From: Microbacterium mangrovi
Lineage (GTDB): Bacteria > Actinomycetota > Actinomycetes > Actinomycetales > Microbacteriaceae
DNA length: 64,000 nt
Direction of reading: 5' to 3'
NCBI RefSeq assembly: GCF_000802305.1
Contig: NZ_JTDK01000010.1
Coordinates: forward strand, 124,001-188,000
The notes under the pieces were generated by a model. It was not told where the DNA came from and did no database searches. It saw only the letters and a list, made by a program, of their open reading frames with translations. The position numbers were made by a program, and so were the translations under genes. Position 1 is the first letter of the stretch. Each line of letters opens with the position of its first letter. Positions 16,428 to 27,183 of the stretch are shown here, piece after piece.

Positions 16428-19343
16428 GTGACTTCGTCCCCAGCGCCGACGCCCGCCCCGCCCCGACGTTCACGCCGCGTGGTCGCGATCACCCTCGTGG
16501 TGCTCGCCGCGCTGGTGGTGGCGTTCTTCCTCTTCGCGAATCTCTACGCGGACTGGCTCTGGTACAGCCAGCTCGGCTACTCCCGTGTGCTCGGCACGCA
16601 GTGGGGCGCCAAGGTGGTGATGTTCGCCATCGGATTCCTCGGCATGGCCGTGCCGCTGTGGCTGGTGATCCAGCTGGCCTACCGGCTCCGTCCGGTCTAC
16701 GCGCGGCTGAGTTTCCAGCTCAGCCGCTATCAGGAGGTCGTCGAGCCGCTGCGCCGCCTGGCGATGTGGGGCATCCCGATCTTCTTCGGGTTCTTCGCGG
16801 GCTTCGCGGCATCCACCCAGTGGCAGACGACCGCGCTGTGGCTCAACGGAGTGTCCACCACCACGACGGATCCCCAGTTCCACCTGGACACCGGGTTCTA
16901 CCTCTTCGCGCTGCCGTTCTACAGTTCGCTGCTCGGATACCTGTCCGCCGTCGTGCTGGTGTGCCTCCTCGTCAGCGCGGTCGTGTCGTACCTGTACGGA
17001 TCGGTGCGCATCGGCCAGCGTGAGCTGCGCATCTCGCGGGCCGCACGCATCCAGCTCGCGGTGCTGGCCTCGCTCTACCTGCTGCTGCAGGGACTCAGCC
17101 TCTGGCTCGACCGGTACAAGACCATGGTCGAACCCGCCGACCGCATCACCGGCCCCGGCTACACCGAGGTGAACGCCGTCATCCCCGGAAAGACGATCCT
17201 CGCGATCGCGGCGATCATCGTCGCCATCCTGTTCATCGTCACCGCGATCATCGGGCGCTGGCGCTATCCGCTGATCGCGACGGCGCTGCTGGTCGTGTCC
17301 GGTCTCGTCGTCGGAATGATCTACCCGTGGATCGTCAACGTCGTCCAGGTCAAGCCCAACCAGCTGAGCCTCGAATCGCCCTACTATCAGCGCAACATCG
17401 ATGCGACGCAGGCGGCGTACGGCGTGGGTGAACTCTCCACGACGCCGTTCGAGGCGAAGCTCACCGCGAAGGCGGGGCAGCTGAAGTCGGACGCCGGCAC
17501 CACCAGCCAGATCCGCATCATGGACCCGGCCATCGTCAGCCCCACCGTGCAGCAGCTGCAGCAGTACCGGTCGTACTACCAGTTCAAGAACCCGCTCGAT
17601 GTCGATCGCTACAACGTGAACGGAACGACGCAGGATGCCGTCTCCTCGGTGCGTGAACTGAACCTCGACGCCCTCGGCAACGCCGCGTCGTGGCAGAACA
17701 CGACGATGATCTACACGCACGGCTACGGTCTCGTGGTCGCCAAGGGCAACCAGCGCACCGACGACGGCAAGCCCGTCTTCATGGAGAGCGGCATCCCCAC
17801 GTCGGGAACGCTGACCACGGAAGACAAGTACGAGCCGCGCATCTACTTCGGTGAGAACTCGCCGGAGTATTCGATCGTCGGCGCGCCCAAGGGCACGAGC
17901 CCGATCGAACTCGACTATCCGTCCGGCTCGGGCGGGTCGTCGGAGACGAAGACCACCTTCAGTGGCAACGGCGGTCCGAACATCGGCAACTGGTTCAACC
18001 GCCTCATCTACGCGCTGAAGTTCCAGTCCGAGCAGATCCTCTTCTCGGACGCCATCAACCCGGACTCGCAGATCCTCTACGACCGCGATCCCACGACGCG
18101 CGTCCAGAAGGCGGCGCCGTACCTGACGCTCGACAGCGACCCGTATCCGAGCGTCGTGGACGGCCGCATCGTGTGGATCGTCGACGGCTACACGACCAGC
18201 GCGCAGTACCCGTACTCGTCGACGGTGAGTCTGTCCTCGGCCATCGCCGACTCCTCGAACCCCGCGCCGCGCTACTCGCTGGACAACATCAACTACATCC
18301 GCAACTCGGTCAAGGCCACCGTGGATGCGTACTCCGGCAAGGTGACCCTCTACGCGTGGGATGACCAGGACCCGATCCTCAAGACGTGGCAGAAGGTCTA
18401 CCCGAGCACGGTCAAGCCGATCAGCAAGATGTCGGCTCAGCTGATGAGCCACGTGCGTTACCCGACCGACCTGTTCAAGGTGCAGCGCGCGATGCTGGGC
18501 GTCTACCACGTCGACGACGCCCAGTCGTTCTACCAGAGCGACAACCGCTGGGTGACGCCCAACGACCCGCAGGACCCGTCGAAATTCCAGCCGCCGTACT
18601 ATCAGATCCTGAAGATGCCGGGTCAGTCGTCGGCGGAGTACTCGATGTTCACGTCGTTCATTCCGCAGTCGAACGCCTCGACCACGACGCGCAACGTGTT
18701 GATGGGCTATCTGGCGGTCGACTCCAACGCGGGAAGCACCGCGGGCAAGGTGAATTCCGGCTACGGCCAGCTGCGGATGCTGGAGATCTCGGCCGACACC
18801 CCGGTGCCGGGCCCCGGCCAGGTGCAGAACACCTTCGATGCCCAGCCGAACGTCTCCGCCTTCATCAACATCCTGAAGCAGGGTGACTCCCAGGTGCTCA
18901 AGGGCAACCTGCTCACCCTTCCGGTCGGCGGCGGCCTGCTGTACGTCCAGCCGGTGTTCGTGCAGTCGTCGGGTGCGACGAAGCTGCCGACGCTGCAGAA
19001 GGTGCTGGTCACGTTCGGCAACAAGGTGGCGTTCTCCGACACGTTGTCCGAGGCGCTCGACACCCTGTTCGGCGGCAACTCGGGTGCGAACACCGGCGAT
19101 CAGGGCGTGACGCCCACGTCGTCGCCGAGCCCCTCGTCATCGGGCTCCACCGGCGGTGGCAACACCGGCACCAGCAACAGCACGGCCTTCCAGGCGATCC
19201 TGCAGGATGCGAACCAGGCGATCGCCGATCGTGAGGCCGCGCTGAAGAAGGGCGACTGGGCGGCGTACGGTGCAGCGGACGCACGTCTGACCTCCGACAT
19301 CCAGCAGCTGATGGTTCTGGAAGCGCAGCAGTCCGGCAAGTGA
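16428..19343 (+). CDS. UPF0182 family integral membrane protein
   Basis: 971 codons from GTG 16428. The first ~300 residues contain seven hydrophobic helices, starting with VVAITLVVLAALVVAFFLF. A very large hydrophilic domain of about 600 residues follows, predicted to lie outside, with family-typical strings such as ESPYYQRNIDATQAAYG and NYIRNSVKATVDAYSG. A Ser/Gly/Thr-rich linker then leads to a short helical tail (QAILQDANQAIADREAAL). The size and layout match UPF0182 (Rv3193c). The function is unknown. The position after the PDZ/Lon protease is conserved in actinobacteria and suggests a shared envelope role. Confidence 0.93.
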   Translation: MTSSPAPTPAPPRRSRRVVAITLVVLAALVVAFFLFANLYADWLWYSQLGYSRVLGTQWGAKVVMFAIGFLGMAVPLWLVIQLAYRLRPVYARLSFQLSRYQEVVEPLRRLAMWGIPIFFGFFAGFAASTQWQTTALWLNGVSTTTTDPQFHLDTGFYLFALPFYSSLLGYLSAVVLVCLLVSAVVSYLYGSVRIGQRELRISRAARIQLAVLASLYLLLQGLSLWLDRYKTMVEPADRITGPGYTEVNAVIPGKTILAIAAIIVAILFIVTAIIGRWRYPLIATALLVVSGLVVGMIYPWIVNVVQVKPNQLSLESPYYQRNIDATQAAYGVGELSTTPFEAKLTAKAGQLKSDAGTTSQIRIMDPAIVSPTVQQLQQYRSYYQFKNPLDVDRYNVNGTTQDAVSSVRELNLDALGNAASWQNTTMIYTHGYGLVVAKGNQRTDDGKPVFMESGIPTSGTLTTEDKYEPRIYFGENSPEYSIVGAPKGTSPIELDYPSGSGGSSETKTTFSGNGGPNIGNWFNRLIYALKFQSEQILFSDAINPDSQILYDRDPTTRVQKAAPYLTLDSDPYPSVVDGRIVWIVDGYTTSAQYPYSSTVSLSSAIADSSNPAPRYSLDNINYIRNSVKATVDAYSGKVTLYAWDDQDPILKTWQKVYPSTVKPISKMSAQLMSHVRYPTDLFKVQRAMLGVYHVDDAQSFYQSDNRWVTPNDPQDPSKFQPPYYQILKMPGQSSAEYSMFTSFIPQSNASTTTRNVLMGYLAVDSNAGSTAGKVNSGYGQLRMLEISADTPVPGPGQVQNTFDAQPNVSAFINILKQGDSQVLKGNLLTLPVGGGLLYVQPVFVQSSGATKLPTLQKVLVTFGNKVAFSDTLSEALDTLFGGNSGANTGDQGVTPTSSPSPSSSGSTGGGNTGTSNSTAFQAILQDANQAIADREAALKKGDWAAYGAADARLTSDIQQLMVLEAQQSGK

Positions 19344-19363
19344 ACGGAGCACCCCGCGGCGTG

Positions 19364-19372
19364 TGTTAGGCT
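19364..19372 (+). promoter_or_regulatory. Extended -10 promoter of initiator tRNA
   Basis: TGTTAGGCT is an extended -10 element. It predicts a start near 19379, giving a leader of about 5 nt before the tRNA at 19384. Confidence 0.45.
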
Positions 19373-19383
19373 ATTAAACGTGC

Positions 19384-19457
19384 CGCGGGGTGGAGCAGCT
19401 CGGTAGCTCGCTGGGCTCATAACCCAGAGGTCGCAGGTTCAAATCCTGTCCCCGCAA
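19384..19457 (+). tRNA. Initiator tRNA-fMet (CAT)
   Basis: The cloverleaf folds completely, with acceptor CGCGGGG/CCCCGCA and anticodon CAT at 19418-19420. Two initiator hallmarks are present: the unpaired C1-A72 end, and three consecutive G-C pairs (GGG/CCC) in the anticodon stem. CCA is not encoded. It is followed at once by a strong terminator, so it is a single-gene transcript. Confidence 0.97.
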
Positions 19458-19463
19458 CAAAAG

Positions 19464-19497
19464 AAAGGCCCGGAATCCTCAAGGATTCCGGGCCTTT
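19464..19497 (+). terminator. Intrinsic terminator after initiator tRNA
   Basis: A perfect 15-bp stem (AAAGGCCCGGAATCC with GGATTCCGGGCCTTT) closes a TCAA loop. The 3' arm ends in TTT, then CGCTTTG. Confidence 0.85.
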
Positions 19498-19553
19498 CGC
19501 TTTGCCGGGCGCCGAGCGGTGCCGGGCCGGCACGGCACTGACAGGATGGAACC

Positions 19554-20372
19554 GTGACAGACATCTCCGCATCCGGTTCCGTCGGCGTCGCCGTTGCGCA
19601 GTTCGCGCCCGGCGACGATGAGGATGCCAACCTCGCCGCGATCGGCGCACTCGCCGGCACCGCCGCGGCGCGAGGCGCACGCGTCGTGGTGCTGCCCGAA
19701 TACTCGAGCTGGTTCCGCGACCCGATCGACGCCGGCCTGCACGAGCACGCCCAGCCCCTCGACGGGAAGTTCGCCCGGGCTCTCGCGGACATCGCGGCCG
19801 GTCACGGCGTGGTCCTCGTCGCCGGGATGGCCGAGATCGTCGCCGACTCCGCGCGCGTTCGCAACACCGTCATCGCGGTGGATGCCGCCGGCATCCGCGC
19901 CGTCTATCGCAAGCTGCACCTCTACGATGCGTTCGGGCAGAGGGAGTCGGACTGGATCGAACCGGGTGCGATCGAGACGCCGCAGACCTTCGAGGTGGAC
20001 GGCCTGCGCTTCGGCATCATGACCTGCTACGACCTCCGGTTCCCGGAGGTCACGAGGCGGATCGTGGATGCCGGCGCCGACGTCGTCCTGGTGCCGTCCG
20101 AATGGGTCCGCGGCCCGGTGAAGGAACACCACTGGTCGACACTTCTGCAGGCGCGCGCCATCGAGAACACGGTCTTCGTCGCGGCGGCCGATCACACCCC
20201 GCCGGTGGGGGTCGGCCACGCGATGGTCGTCGATCCGCAGGGGGTCACGCGGGCCGAGCTCGGAACCCGGGCGGATGTCGCCGTGGCATTCCTGGACCCC
20301 GCCGAGGTGGCCGAGGTTCGTCGGGTGAACCCCGTGCTGGCCGTGCGGCGGTTCGGAGTCGTGCCGCGCTGA
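19554..20372 (+). CDS. Nitrilase-superfamily carbon-nitrogen hydrolase
   Basis: 272 codons from GTG 19554, with CAGGAT 6 nt upstream (leaderless). The catalytic triad is visible: E49 in VVLPEYS, K120 in YRKLHLYDAF and C158 in IMTCYDLRFPE. Enzymes of this branch hydrolyse small amides in the cytoplasm. The YRKLHLYD and CYDLRFPE motifs resemble the Nit2/omega-amidase group, which converts 2-oxoglutaramate to 2-oxoglutarate. It converges on an aminotransferase of the glutamine-transaminase type only 6 bases away, which fits that reading. Substrate specificity cannot be settled from the sequence. Confidence 0.88.
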   Translation: MTDISASGSVGVAVAQFAPGDDEDANLAAIGALAGTAAARGARVVVLPEYSSWFRDPIDAGLHEHAQPLDGKFARALADIAAGHGVVLVAGMAEIVADSARVRNTVIAVDAAGIRAVYRKLHLYDAFGQRESDWIEPGAIETPQTFEVDGLRFGIMTCYDLRFPEVTRRIVDAGADVVLVPSEWVRGPVKEHHWSTLLQARAIENTVFVAAADHTPPVGVGHAMVVDPQGVTRAELGTRADVAVAFLDPAEVAEVRRVNPVLAVRRFGVVPR

Positions 20373-20378
20373 CGCGGG

Positions 20379-21599
20379 TCAGGGGCGCGCGAGCCCGGCG
20401 AGCCGTGCCGCCGCATCCTGCAGCACCTCGATGCGCTTGCACGCGGCGAACCGCACCAGGGTGGCGTACTCACCCCGGTGCTCGGGCGTCACGAAGGCGG
20501 TGAGCGGGATCGCGACCACCCCGGCCCGCCCGGGGAGGGAGCGGCAGAACGCGGCCGCCTCGGTCGCTCCGAGCGGCGCGGCATCCGCGACCGTGAAGTA
20601 CGTGCCGTGCGACGGGATGACGTCGAAGCCGGCACCCCCCAGTCCGGTGGCCAGCACGTCGCTCTTGGCGCGCATCGCCGTCGCGATCTGCACGAAGTAC
20701 TCGTCGGGGAGGCGGAGCCCGGTCGCGATCGCGGGCTGGAACGGGGCCCCGTTCACGTACGTGAGGAACTGCTTGACGGCGAGGACGGCCTCGATGAGGG
20801 GCGCAGGGCCCGAGATCCAGCCGATCTTCCAGCCGGTGGTCGAGAACGTCTTGCCGCCCGACGAGACCGTGAGCGTGCGCTCCCACGCGCCGGGCAGGCT
20901 CGCGATCGGCACGTGGTCCGAGTCGAAGCGCAGGTGCTCGTAGACCTCGTCGGTGATGATGAGGGTGTCGTGCCGGTGCGCCAGCGCGACGATCTGCTGC
21001 TGGAGCTCGCGCGAGAACACCGCGCCGGTCGGATTGTGCGGATCGTTCACGAGGATGATGCGCGTCCGGTCGGTGACGGCCGCGGTCAGTTCGTCCGGAT
21101 CCGGAGCGAATCCGGTGGCGGTCCGATGCAGACGCACGCGAACGAGCCGGGCGCCGGCAAGGGCGACGCACGCCGCGTAGGAGTCGTAGAACGGCTCGAA
21201 GACGACGACCTCGTCGGCCGGTCCGTCCGTGAGAGCGAGCAGGGCCGCGCTGAGCGCCTCCGTCGCCCCCGCCGTGACGAGCACGTCGCGGTCGGGGTCG
21301 GGGGACAGGCCGTACCAGTGCCGCTGGTGGTCGGCGATGGCACGACGCAGCTCGGGGATGCCCCGACCCGGCGGATACTGGTTGACTCCGTCGGCGATGG
21401 CGCGTCGCGCCTCCTCGAGGACCGCGGCGGGACCGTCCTCGTCCGGAAAGCCCTGTCCGAGGTTGATTGCACCGGTCCGGGCCGCGAGGGCGCTCATCTC
21501 GGCGAAGATGGTAGGGAGGACGTCACCGGCGGTGTCCTGGAGCCCCGCACCGGCTGCGGTCCGCCGCCAGGAACCCGTCACAGAACCAAGATCTCGCAC
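20379..21599 (-). CDS. PLP aminotransferase, GTK/KAT/YbdL-like
   Basis: 406 codons from GTG 21599, chosen because TAGCGT (21606-21611) ends exactly 6 nt upstream; GTG 21605 abuts that hexamer and would be untranscribed. The class I fold is clear: INLGQGFPDEDGP at the N-terminus, NDPHNPTG, DEVYEHLRF, and the PLP lysine K250 in SSGGKTFSTTGWKIGW. The INLGQGFP signature marks the glutamine transaminase K / kynurenine aminotransferase / methionine aminotransferase group. DapC (succinyldiaminopimelate aminotransferase) is related and is a common alternative annotation. The pairing with the nitrilase suggests glutamine or methionine transamination. Confidence 0.88.
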   Translation of the reverse strand: MRDLGSVTGSWRRTAAGAGLQDTAGDVLPTIFAEMSALAARTGAINLGQGFPDEDGPAAVLEEARRAIADGVNQYPPGRGIPELRRAIADHQRHWYGLSPDPDRDVLVTAGATEALSAALLALTDGPADEVVVFEPFYDSYAACVALAGARLVRVRLHRTATGFAPDPDELTAAVTDRTRIILVNDPHNPTGAVFSRELQQQIVALAHRHDTLIITDEVYEHLRFDSDHVPIASLPGAWERTLTVSSGGKTFSTTGWKIGWISGPAPLIEAVLAVKQFLTYVNGAPFQPAIATGLRLPDEYFVQIATAMRAKSDVLATGLGGAGFDVIPSHGTYFTVADAAPLGATEAAAFCRSLPGRAGVVAIPLTAFVTPEHRGEYATLVRFAACKRIEVLQDAAARLAGLARP

Positions 21600-21605
21600 A
21601 AGCAC

Positions 21606-21611
21606 ACGCTA
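21606..21611 (-). promoter_or_regulatory. -10 hexamer of the aminotransferase gene (leaderless)
   Basis: Minus-strand TAGCGT ends 6 nt before the in-frame GTG at 21599, and it decides the start codon. Confidence 0.5.
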
Positions 21612-21695
21612 CTCGCATAGTCTCATCCCACTGTCGGCATAAGGTGCACACAGAATCGGCCGCCATGCTGGAATCGCTTGTCAGAAGGAGCACCA

Positions 21696-23291
<1,596 letters not shown>

Positions 23292-23324
23292 GAAGCGCCT
23301 CCGGAGAAGGACGCCGCTGCGCGA

Positions 23325-23330
23325 TAGGCT
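23325..23330 (+). promoter_or_regulatory. -10 hexamer of the first glycopolymer gene (leaderless)
   Basis: TAGGCT lies 6 nt before GTG 23337. The adjacent GTG 23334 is only 3 nt away, so 23337 is the better start. Confidence 0.5.
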
Positions 23331-23336
23331 CGCGTG

Positions 23337-24611
23337 GTGGCGTCCTTCTCATTCGGTGCGGGCAACGCGGCGAAGCTTCTGCGGATCCCGCTCTACGCCG
23401 CCGGCAGGCTGCTGACCCTCATCGTCCCCCGCACGCGTGACGAATGGGTCTTCGGGTGCGGCGGCGGCATCGGCGACGGCGCGCTGGCGCTGTGGCGGAT
23501 CGCCGCGGACGAGGGCGTCGATGCCGTGTGGCTCGTCGAGAACGACCGGGACGCGACCGATGCGCGGGCTCTCGGAATCCCGACGCTGCCGAAGCACTCG
23601 GCGGCCGGATTCTGGCGCACCGCCCGAGCGCGAGTGATCGTGATCACGCACGGGTTCGGCGACGTCAACAGATACGCGGTGTCCGGCGGATTCGTCGTGC
23701 AGCTGTGGCACGGCATCCCGCTCAAGCGGATCGGCGTCGACTCGCCGGAGACGCTGCGGCCTCCCGGGATCGTTCGCGGCACCTTCCTCGAGGCCCCGGC
23801 GCGCTTGCTGCTCGGAATCATGTACCGAGCCGCTTCGCGCCGCATCGACGTCCTCCCCGCGGCGTCGCACCTGGTGCGCGGGCGCCTGCAGTCCGCGTTC
23901 GCACTGCGGGACGACGCCGTGCCGGTGACGGGCGAGCCGCGTGTCGACGTGCTGTCGGCGGGGGAGCCGCGGGTGCGGCATCAGACCGCCCGCGCCCTCA
24001 TCGCCGAGGCGACGGGCGAGGACCTCGACGATTCGACCCGCATCGTCCTCTACGCGCCGACGTGGCGTGACGGCGAGGAAGATCCGGCGATCCCCGATGC
24101 GGATGCCGCCGCCCGCATCGCCGACCTCCTCGACGAGCAGGATGCCGTGCTCCTGATCCGTTCGCACCCGCTCGGCGCTGGCGCGTACGACATCTCCTCG
24201 CCGCGGGTGCGCATGATCGGCAGCGACCGGCTGCGTGACATCACGCCGGCGCTCCCGGGCGTCGACGTGCTGATCACGGACTACTCCTCGCTCGCGTACG
24301 ACAGCTCCCTGGTTCCGATGCCGGTCGTCTACCTCGCCCCGGATGTCACCGAGTACGCGCAGCAGCGCGGCTTCTACGGCCGCTACGAGGATGTCGCCGG
24401 CGACGATTGGGCGCGCACCTGGCCGGAGGCGCTCGCACAGCTGCACGGCATCCTCTCGGACCCGCACGAGCGCGAGCGCCGCGTCGTCCGCGCCGAGGCG
24501 CTCGACGCCGAGGTGCACGCGTTCTCCGACGGCGAGAGCACCCGGCGGGTCTTCGACCTCGTGCGGCTGCGGGTAGCCCGGGCGGACGAGCCGGCGCGGG
24601 CGGCGTCATGA
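23337..24611 (+). CDS. CDP-glycerol glycerophosphotransferase family protein (TagB/TagF-like)
   Basis: 424 codons from GTG 23337. The diagnostic motifs are FVVQLWHGIPLKRIG, VLYAPTWRDG, LLIRSHPLG and LITDYSSLAYDSSL. These define the polyol-phosphate polymerases that extend teichoic-acid-like chains from CDP-activated glycerol or ribitol at the inner membrane face. An N-terminal hydrophobic/basic segment may bind the membrane. It overlaps the next, related gene by 4 bases (ATGA), so the two are co-translated. Whether the polymer is a true teichoic acid or another polyol-phosphate glycopolymer is unknown. Confidence 0.9.
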   Translation: MASFSFGAGNAAKLLRIPLYAAGRLLTLIVPRTRDEWVFGCGGGIGDGALALWRIAADEGVDAVWLVENDRDATDARALGIPTLPKHSAAGFWRTARARVIVITHGFGDVNRYAVSGGFVVQLWHGIPLKRIGVDSPETLRPPGIVRGTFLEAPARLLLGIMYRAASRRIDVLPAASHLVRGRLQSAFALRDDAVPVTGEPRVDVLSAGEPRVRHQTARALIAEATGEDLDDSTRIVLYAPTWRDGEEDPAIPDADAAARIADLLDEQDAVLLIRSHPLGAGAYDISSPRVRMIGSDRLRDITPALPGVDVLITDYSSLAYDSSLVPMPVVYLAPDVTEYAQQRGFYGRYEDVAGDDWARTWPEALAQLHGILSDPHERERRVVRAEALDAEVHAFSDGESTRRVFDLVRLRVARADEPARAAS

Positions 24612-26023
24612 CCGCGGCGGAGTTCACGATCGCCGACGGACCCGCACTCGAACTCTCCGGCGATCTTCCCGCACCCCGCATCGTTCGTCTCGTCGGCCGG
24701 TCGGCGACCACGGAGGGGAGCGTGTCCGCCGACGGCGACCGCTGGCACGCGGTCGTGCCGCTTCGGGCATCCCACTGGGGCGGGCCCCTCCTTCCGCTCC
24801 CGGTCGGCGAGTACGAGCTGACGATCGACGGCGCGCGGCCGGAAGAGACCGCCGTGCCGCTGTCGATGCTCGGACCGTTGCGGGCCGTGCTCGAGCACGG
24901 GATCGTCCGCGTCGGCCCGCCCATGGATCCGGCCTACGATTCGGGCGAGGGGCAGGCGGCGCTCGAGCGACGGTACGCGACGCGCCCCGGACGCCTCGAG
25001 AACGCCGCCTTCTTCGAGAGTCGCCTTGGTCACGTCGCCGACGGCGACCCGTACGCCATCGACCGCGAGCTCGCTGGTCGAGCGCCGCGCGTGACGCGGT
25101 ACTGGAGCGTCGTGGATCTCTCGGTGGACGTCCCCGAGGGGGCGATCCCCGTGGTCGAGGGCAGTCCGCAATGGTGGCGTGCACGCGGCGCCGCGCGTCT
25201 CCTGGTGGTCGACGACTGGCTGCGGCGGCGATTCGTGCGCAGCCGGGGCCAAGTGGTGCTGCAGACCTGGCACGGGTCGCCGCCGCGGCGCCTCGGACTC
25301 CGGCTGCCCGGGTGGAACTTCCGACGGGCCGTCGCCGTGGTGCGCGAATCGCTGCGGTGGAACGTCCTGCTCGCCCAGAGTCCGTTCGCCGCCCGATCAT
25401 TGCGGCGAGGATACGCGTTCAATCGCACGGTCTGGATCGAGGGCGGCCCGCGCAACGACGAGCTCGTCACCGGAGTCGGCGCCGAGGCAGCTCGTGCCGC
25501 GCTGGGCATCCGTGCCGACGAGAAGGTCCTGCTCTACGCCGTGCTCGATCCCGATGCCGCAGCGCGGGTCCTCCCGGCCGACATCGCGCGGCGCACGGGA
25601 TGGGTCGTCGTGCGCATCGGCGCGACGGCGCGCGGAACCGCCGCGGAGGAGGGCCGGGTGATCGATGCGACGGGTTATCCGCGGCTCGCGCATCTGCTGC
25701 TGTGCGCCGATGCCCTCGTCACCGATCGGTCACCGGTGATGTTCGATTTCTCCGTGACGGGCAAGCCGATGTTCTTCGTCGCCCCGTCCGCCGGCGACCG
25801 GCCGGACGGGCGACGCCCGGTCGTGGTCGATCTGGAGTCGCGCGCCCCCGGCCCGGTGGTGCGGACCGCCGACGGCCTCGTGGCGGCCATGGGCGCCGAC
25901 GATCAGGAACGGTACGCCGGGAGATACGCCCAGTGGCGAGCCGTGTTCAACGCTCGCGACGACGGGCACGCCGCCGCGCGCGTGGTCGCCCGCATCCTCG
26001 ATCAGGGGTTCGTGCGGCGCTGA
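24608..26023 (+). CDS. Second CDP-glycerol glycerophosphotransferase-like protein
   Basis: 471 codons from ATG 24608. The first ~150 residues are a beta-rich domain absent from the preceding paralogue. The C-terminal part has LQTWHGSPPRRLGLRL and LVTDRSPVMFDFSVTGKP, divergent versions of the WHG and DYSS motifs (DRSP here), but lacks a clear APTWR string. It may be a primase-type or differently specific polymerase that works with the first protein. The next gene converges on it 3 bases away. Confidence 0.85.
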   Translation: MTAAEFTIADGPALELSGDLPAPRIVRLVGRSATTEGSVSADGDRWHAVVPLRASHWGGPLLPLPVGEYELTIDGARPEETAVPLSMLGPLRAVLEHGIVRVGPPMDPAYDSGEGQAALERRYATRPGRLENAAFFESRLGHVADGDPYAIDRELAGRAPRVTRYWSVVDLSVDVPEGAIPVVEGSPQWWRARGAARLLVVDDWLRRRFVRSRGQVVLQTWHGSPPRRLGLRLPGWNFRRAVAVVRESLRWNVLLAQSPFAARSLRRGYAFNRTVWIEGGPRNDELVTGVGAEAARAALGIRADEKVLLYAVLDPDAAARVLPADIARRTGWVVVRIGATARGTAAEEGRVIDATGYPRLAHLLLCADALVTDRSPVMFDFSVTGKPMFFVAPSAGDRPDGRRPVVVDLESRAPGPVVRTADGLVAAMGADDQERYAGRYAQWRAVFNARDDGHAAARVVARILDQGFVRR

Positions 26024-26026
26024 GGC

Positions 26027-27115
26027 TCACGCGGGCCGGTCGTCAGCGCTCACCCGAGACGTGTCGACAGTGTCCTTCGCGCCCACCAGGGCGCCGCGGA
26101 TGAACCCGACCCCCCAGGCGAGATGGATCGTGGGCAGCACCGCGGCCGTCCAGAGTTTGTCCTGCAGTCCCGGTCCGCCGCCGCGACCGGCGGCCGAGAA
26201 CGACACCACGACGAGGTAGAGGGCGAGGGGCGCGTACACGAGGGATGCCGCCGCCGCGGCCGCGCCGCGCAGGGCGCGCGTCCCCTGAAGCGCCCCCACG
26301 AGCACGGCCAGCCCGGCCGTCGCCACGAGAGCCGGGGGAGCGAAGAACCGGAGCGAGTTGCGGCGACCGTAGCGGCGAACGAGCTCCCCGCGCCATGCTC
26401 CGGTGGCGACGAACTGACGGACCAGGCGCGTCCAGCTGTCGCGCGGCCAGTAGGTGACCAGCAGCTGCGGATCGAACCAGACGCGGTACCCGGCCTGTCG
26501 GATGCGGAAGTTGAGATCCCAGTCCTCGCCGCGTCGGATGGACTCGTCGTAGAGCCCGATCTCCTCGAGGACTTCGCGACGCATGACGCCCAGGTAGGCC
26601 GACTCGGCATCCCCCTCGTGCGTGCCGCCGTGATAGCTCGCTCCGCCGAGTCCGATGGGCGAGTTGTACGCGCGGGCGACCGCCCGCTGGAAGGCGGAGT
26701 GTCCCTCGGCGCGCATGATGCCGCCGACGCTCGCGGCACGCGTGCGCGCCAGCGTCTCCAGTGCGCGGCGCACGTAGCCGGGGGTGAGTTCGGAATGCGC
26801 GTCGACGCGCACGATCGTGGGGTGGATGCTGGCGCGGATCGCGTGGTTGAGACCGCACGGGATGTCCGCTTCGGGGTTGGCGACCAGGCGCACCCGGGGA
26901 TCTTCGGCGGCGAGGCGCCGGGCGATCTCGTCCGTGGAATCGGTGGACGGGCCGAGGGCGATCACGAACTCCATCGGCCCGGGGACATCCTGCGCGAGCA
27001 CCGAGCGCACCGCGCGCTCGAGGTAGTCCTCTTCGTTCAGCACCGGCATGACGAACGAGACGCCCGCCTCGGTCGCGGGGACGGGGGCGTCCTTGCTCGA
27101 GGGCTTTTCGTGCAT
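26027..27115 (-). CDS. Family 2 glycosyltransferase, ExoA-like
   Basis: 362 codons from ATG 27115. The N-terminal GT-A domain has VSFVMPVLNEEDYL, a VRVDAHSEL motif in the DxD position (DAH, as in ExoA-type enzymes) and the acceptor-site sequence RRGEDWDLNFRIRQAGY. About 80 C-terminal residues form two to three membrane helices. It would transfer a sugar onto a lipid-linked or cell-wall acceptor on the cytoplasmic face. It belongs with the flanking glycopolymer genes. Confidence 0.9.
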   Translation of the reverse strand: MHEKPSSKDAPVPATEAGVSFVMPVLNEEDYLERAVRSVLAQDVPGPMEFVIALGPSTDSTDEIARRLAAEDPRVRLVANPEADIPCGLNHAIRASIHPTIVRVDAHSELTPGYVRRALETLARTRAASVGGIMRAEGHSAFQRAVARAYNSPIGLGGASYHGGTHEGDAESAYLGVMRREVLEEIGLYDESIRRGEDWDLNFRIRQAGYRVWFDPQLLVTYWPRDSWTRLVRQFVATGAWRGELVRRYGRRNSLRFFAPPALVATAGLAVLVGALQGTRALRGAAAAAASLVYAPLALYLVVVSFSAAGRGGGPGLQDKLWTAAVLPTIHLAWGVGFIRGALVGAKDTVDTSRVSADDRPA

Positions 27116-27183
27116 CAGTCGATCATCCCATGGGCAGGACGATCCTCGTGTTCGCGCCGGGCGCGACGGCGCGTCCGCGCCGG

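Noticed and set aside
16470-18509. Minus-strand ORF opposite the UPF0182 gene
   Set aside because: Arg/Val/Asp-biased shadow sequence; the sense strand has clear membrane helices and family strings.
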